From assembly GCA_900764215.1 (NCBI GenBank), contig CAAFNI010000091.1, positions 1-7,595 of the forward strand: DNA of 7,595 nucleotides, read 5' to 3'. Under the pieces are notes generated by a model. The model did no database searches. It saw only the letters and a list, made by a program, of their open reading frames with translations, and was not told where the DNA came from. The first letter of the stretch is position 1. Every line of letters begins with the position of its first letter. This stretch comes from an uncultured Sutterella sp. Its GTDB lineage: Bacteria; Pseudomonadota; Gammaproteobacteria; Burkholderiales; Burkholderiaceae_F. Shown here piece by piece: positions 5,244 through 7,595 of this stretch. The translations under genes and the position numbers were made by a program.

Positions 5244-7219
5244 GGCCTCTTTCCCTACGCACCAAGCTCGTCTTCACGCTTGCCGCGATCGTGACGATCG
5301 TCTCGTGCCCGCTCGTCTACTTTGCGTATTCGGACACGGTTGCCCGTTCCGTGGCTGCGGCCGAAGACAAGTTCGAGAAGATCACGCAGATTCTCGAGGA
5401 GGACATCGGACTTTCCTATCTCAACGGCCAGACCCTCGTCAATGAAAAGGTCGCGATCGAAAAGGACGACATCATCGAGATGCTCAACGAGATCGAGACC
5501 GCGATCGGCGAGGGCGAATTCAAGGACTTTCACGAAATTCTCGGCTTCACGTCCCGGGCCTGGGGGACGGAGACGGCCGTCGTGAGCGAATGGGGCGAGT
5601 ACCTTTATCTCTCGCCGCTGGCGCGCCGGATGATCCGCCAGAATGCGGACGACGTCTTCGGCGTGCCCTTCAAGGAGTATCTGCGCAACGAAGGCGGGAA
5701 CTTCTACCGCGACTACTTCACCTTCATCCGCCTCAAGGCGGGCGACAAGGAAAACGTTCCCTTCCTGGTCGCCGTGCGCAAGATCACGGGCTACACCGTG
5801 ATCGTCATGCAGAATCTCGACTATCTCGAATCGCAGGCGCCCGAACATGCGCGCGTGCTCGAAGGCCACCTTCGCGACACGGTCCGCTCGCTCGGCGTGA
5901 GCGACTCGACCGACGTCTGCATCTGGACGGGCGACGGCCGCGTCGTGGCGGCAAAGGGGCCGTCCGCACAGTCGCTTCCCGCCTCCGCCTCGCCCGAAGA
6001 CCTCAAGGCCGCACGCGCGGGCGAGCGCGTGGTGCGCATCGCAAGCCGCGGCGGGGTTGAGGCGCTCTCTTCAATCCAATACGTGAAGTCGCTGGACTGG
6101 TATCTGCACGCCAGCGTGCCGATGAGCTGGATCAAGGGCCCGGCCGAAGCCTACGCGCTCAAGCTCGCGGGCATCGTCGTGCTCGTCTCCTGGGTGGTAG
6201 GCCTCTTCGGCCTCCTGATGGTCACGTGGTTCCTCAAGCCCCTGCGCCGCGTCTCGGCCGCGGCGGGCAGGCTCGAGGCCTTCGACTTCGTCAAGGGCGA
6301 CACCGCCCGTCGTCTCAGGGCCATCGTCGACGGCCTCCCGCAGCACCAGAGGGACGAGATCGGCCAGGTCTCGCGCGCCTTCTCGAGCATGGTCGTGGCG
6401 CTTGAGAAGAACATCGAGGACCTCAAGGAGTCGCTCGCGCGCCAGCATTCGATCGAGGGCGAGCTCAACGCCGCCCATGAGATTCAGCTCGGGATGCTGC
6501 CCGACGCGTCGGGCGGGTTCCATGCCGAGGGCATGGAGGCCGCGGCCCTCATGCATGCCGCCAAGGAGGTGGGCGGGGACTTCTACGACGTCTTCGAACT
6601 GCCGGGCGAGCGCGAGGCGCTCATTCTCGGCGACGTCTCAGGGAAGGGCGTCTCCGCCGCGCTCTTCATGTGCGTGACGCTCACCCTCGCGCGCAACGCC
6701 GTCAAGGACGGGCTCGGACCCGCCGAGGCGATGCGAAAGGTCAACGACCATCTTGCGGCCAACAATCCCAACTGCATGTTCGTCACGCTCTGGATGGGCA
6801 TTCTCGACCGCCGGACCGGCAGGCTCGCCTATGCCAACGGCGGGCACTGCCCGCCGTGCGTGCTCTCGCGCAGCCCCGGCGTGCCCGAGAAGTGGCTGCG
6901 CGACGTTTCGGGCCCGCTCGTGGGCCCCTTCGAGGACGTCGACTACGCGGAGCTCGAGACGACGCTCGAGCCCGGCGACGTCGTCTTCGTCTACAGCGAC
7001 GGCGTGACCGAGGCGATGAACGAGGGGCGCGAGCTCTTCGGCGAAGAACGCATGTCGAAGGTCTTCGACGCCTGCCGCGGCGAGCGTCCGCAGGCTTTCG
7101 TCACCGCCATGACCGACGCGATCGCGGCTCACCGCGGCGCGGCGGAGCAGTCGGACGACATCACCATGCTCGTCTTCGAATTCAAGCCCGAGGACCGCAA
7201 CAACGGAGGCGCCCGATGA
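5240..7219 (+). CDS. Membrane sensor PP2C (RsbU/SpoIIE-type) serine/threonine phosphatase with HAMP domain
   Basis: A 659-aa inner-membrane signalling protein expected to dephosphorylate phosphoserine or phosphothreonine on a partner, classically a STAS anti-anti-sigma protein in partner-switching systems. A short basic N-terminus precedes TM1 (about 10-29). A periplasmic sensor of about 275 residues follows, probably Cache-like in its second half (VCIWTGDGRVVAAKG at 226-240, W-Y-L-H-A-S-V-P at 287-294). TM2 is about 308-331, HAMP about 332-394 (K-P-L at 333-335, D-E-I-G at 372-375), then a signalling coiled coil ending in EIQLGMLP (414-421). The phosphatase domain has VGGDFYD (444-450), GDVSGKG (464-470), ANGGH (532-536), YSDGVTEA (585-592) and SDDIT (638-642), so all expected metal-binding aspartates are present and it should be active. 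The ATG at 5240 is the only in-frame start after a stop at 5180-5182 and gives a sensible membrane anchor, yet no Shine-Dalgarno lies close to it. No STAS or anti-sigma gene is visible in the window. The following gene overlaps the stop by four bases. Confidence 0.93.
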   Translation: MRPLSLRTKLVFTLAAIVTIVSCPLVYFAYSDTVARSVAAAEDKFEKITQILEEDIGLSYLNGQTLVNEKVAIEKDDIIEMLNEIETAIGEGEFKDFHEILGFTSRAWGTETAVVSEWGEYLYLSPLARRMIRQNADDVFGVPFKEYLRNEGGNFYRDYFTFIRLKAGDKENVPFLVAVRKITGYTVIVMQNLDYLESQAPEHARVLEGHLRDTVRSLGVSDSTDVCIWTGDGRVVAAKGPSAQSLPASASPEDLKAARAGERVVRIASRGGVEALSSIQYVKSLDWYLHASVPMSWIKGPAEAYALKLAGIVVLVSWVVGLFGLLMVTWFLKPLRRVSAAAGRLEAFDFVKGDTARRLRAIVDGLPQHQRDEIGQVSRAFSSMVVALEKNIEDLKESLARQHSIEGELNAAHEIQLGMLPDASGGFHAEGMEAAALMHAAKEVGGDFYDVFELPGEREALILGDVSGKGVSAALFMCVTLTLARNAVKDGLGPAEAMRKVNDHLAANNPNCMFVTLWMGILDRRTGRLAYANGGHCPPCVLSRSPGVPEKWLRDVSGPLVGPFEDVDYAELETTLEPGDVVFVYSDGVTEAMNEGRELFGEERMSKVFDACRGERPQAFVTAMTDAIAAHRGAAEQSDDITMLVFEFKPEDRNNGGAR

Positions 7220-7595
7220 TGAGAAGACGCACCCTCGTGCAGGCCGCGGGCCTCGCACTTCTTCTCGGCAGCACGGGAGCCGCGCTCGCCGACGACCGCA
7301 ATCTCGGCAGGACGGTCCGCGCGGTGCTGCTCACGGGCGGCGACTACGACCGCTATCGCCGCATCCTGCTCTCCTTTGCCGACGGCCTCAGAACGCTCGG
7401 CATCATCGACCGCGCCCCCGAAGGGCTCGATCCCGGGCTCAACGGCACGGCCGACGTCTGGAAGGCGCTCAACGAAACGGCGGGCGGAAGCAACATCCGC
7501 TTTCTCGCGGACGGCCACTACGACTGCATGTTCGATGCGGATCGGCGCAGACGGATGGTGGCGGAGCTTGCAGAGCGCGTCGCCACGGCCAAGGA
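7216..7595 (+). CDS. Exported substrate-binding-protein-like protein, N-terminal part
   Basis: Starts in an ATGA overlap with the phosphatase stop; GGAGG at 7205-7209 is 6 bases before this ATG (9 before a second ATG at 7219, which is also possible). 126 residues are visible before the window ends. The N-terminus has a basic R3-R4-R5 cluster, a hydrophobic stretch and A23-L24-A25 before D26. The R-R-x-T-L-V-Q pattern is close to a twin-arginine signal, but a Sec signal is not excluded. The mature part starts with a strand (VRAVLLTGGDYD, 34-45) and an amphipathic helix ending in GLRTLGIID (57-65), then IRFLADGHYD (94-103). This resembles the opening of type-1 periplasmic binding folds of the ABC_sub_bind kind; the family call is tentative. 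The tight coupling with a sensor phosphatase suggests a shared pathway, possibly ligand binding for the sensor. Confidence 0.6.
   Translation, partial: MMRRRTLVQAAGLALLLGSTGAALADDRNLGRTVRAVLLTGGDYDRYRRILLSFADGLRTLGIIDRAPEGLDPGLNGTADVWKALNETAGGSNIRFLADGHYDCMFDADRRRRMVAELAERVATAK

Overview
The window is GC-rich DNA with tightly packed genes, all on the + strand. The codons are dominated by GC-ending forms, and the lipoprotein content is that of a Gram-negative cell envelope. The YcfL and LpoB homologues point to Proteobacteria. The overall style suggests a betaproteobacterium of the Sutterella/Parasutterella type, but this genus-level guess is an impression, not a demonstrated assignment.

Left region (1-5030): an envelope-protein locus that is probably one transcription unit or two overlapping ones. 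It holds the end of a TPR-like protein; a large secreted coiled-coil protein (549 aa) whose middle part recalls the DUF6844/LPP20-like group; a 584-aa lipoprotein of the COG3014 type; a YcfL (DUF1425) lipoprotein; and an LpoB-like lipoprotein. Three consecutive proteins carry clear lipoboxes. In E. coli ycfL lies directly upstream of lpoB, which encodes the outer-membrane activator of the peptidoglycan synthase PBP1b. The same pair occurs here, with two further exported proteins in front. The natural reading is an outer-membrane or periplasmic complex connected with cell-wall synthesis, but only the LpoB part has a known role elsewhere. Two GC-rich perfect hairpins without T-tracts sit in the gaps before the COG3014 and ycfL genes. 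A strong intrinsic terminator (5090-5129) closes the unit.

Middle region (5031-5239): a 209-base gap holding the terminator, a second imperfect hairpin, a possible -10 element, and an exact 12-base tandem duplication that runs into the next start codon. That start has no Shine-Dalgarno sequence at the usual distance. A possible 11-codon CTG-started leader, with its own Shine-Dalgarno, would end in an ATGA overlap with it.

Right region (5240-7595): a membrane sensor phosphatase (periplasmic sensor, HAMP, RsbU/SpoIIE-type PP2C) with all expected metal-binding aspartate motifs. It overlaps by four bases the start of an exported protein resembling an ABC-type substrate-binding protein, which is cut by the window end. 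The pair looks like a signalling module in which the exported protein may bind a ligand for, or cooperate with, the sensor; this is inference. No RNA genes, insertion sequences or CRISPR arrays were seen.
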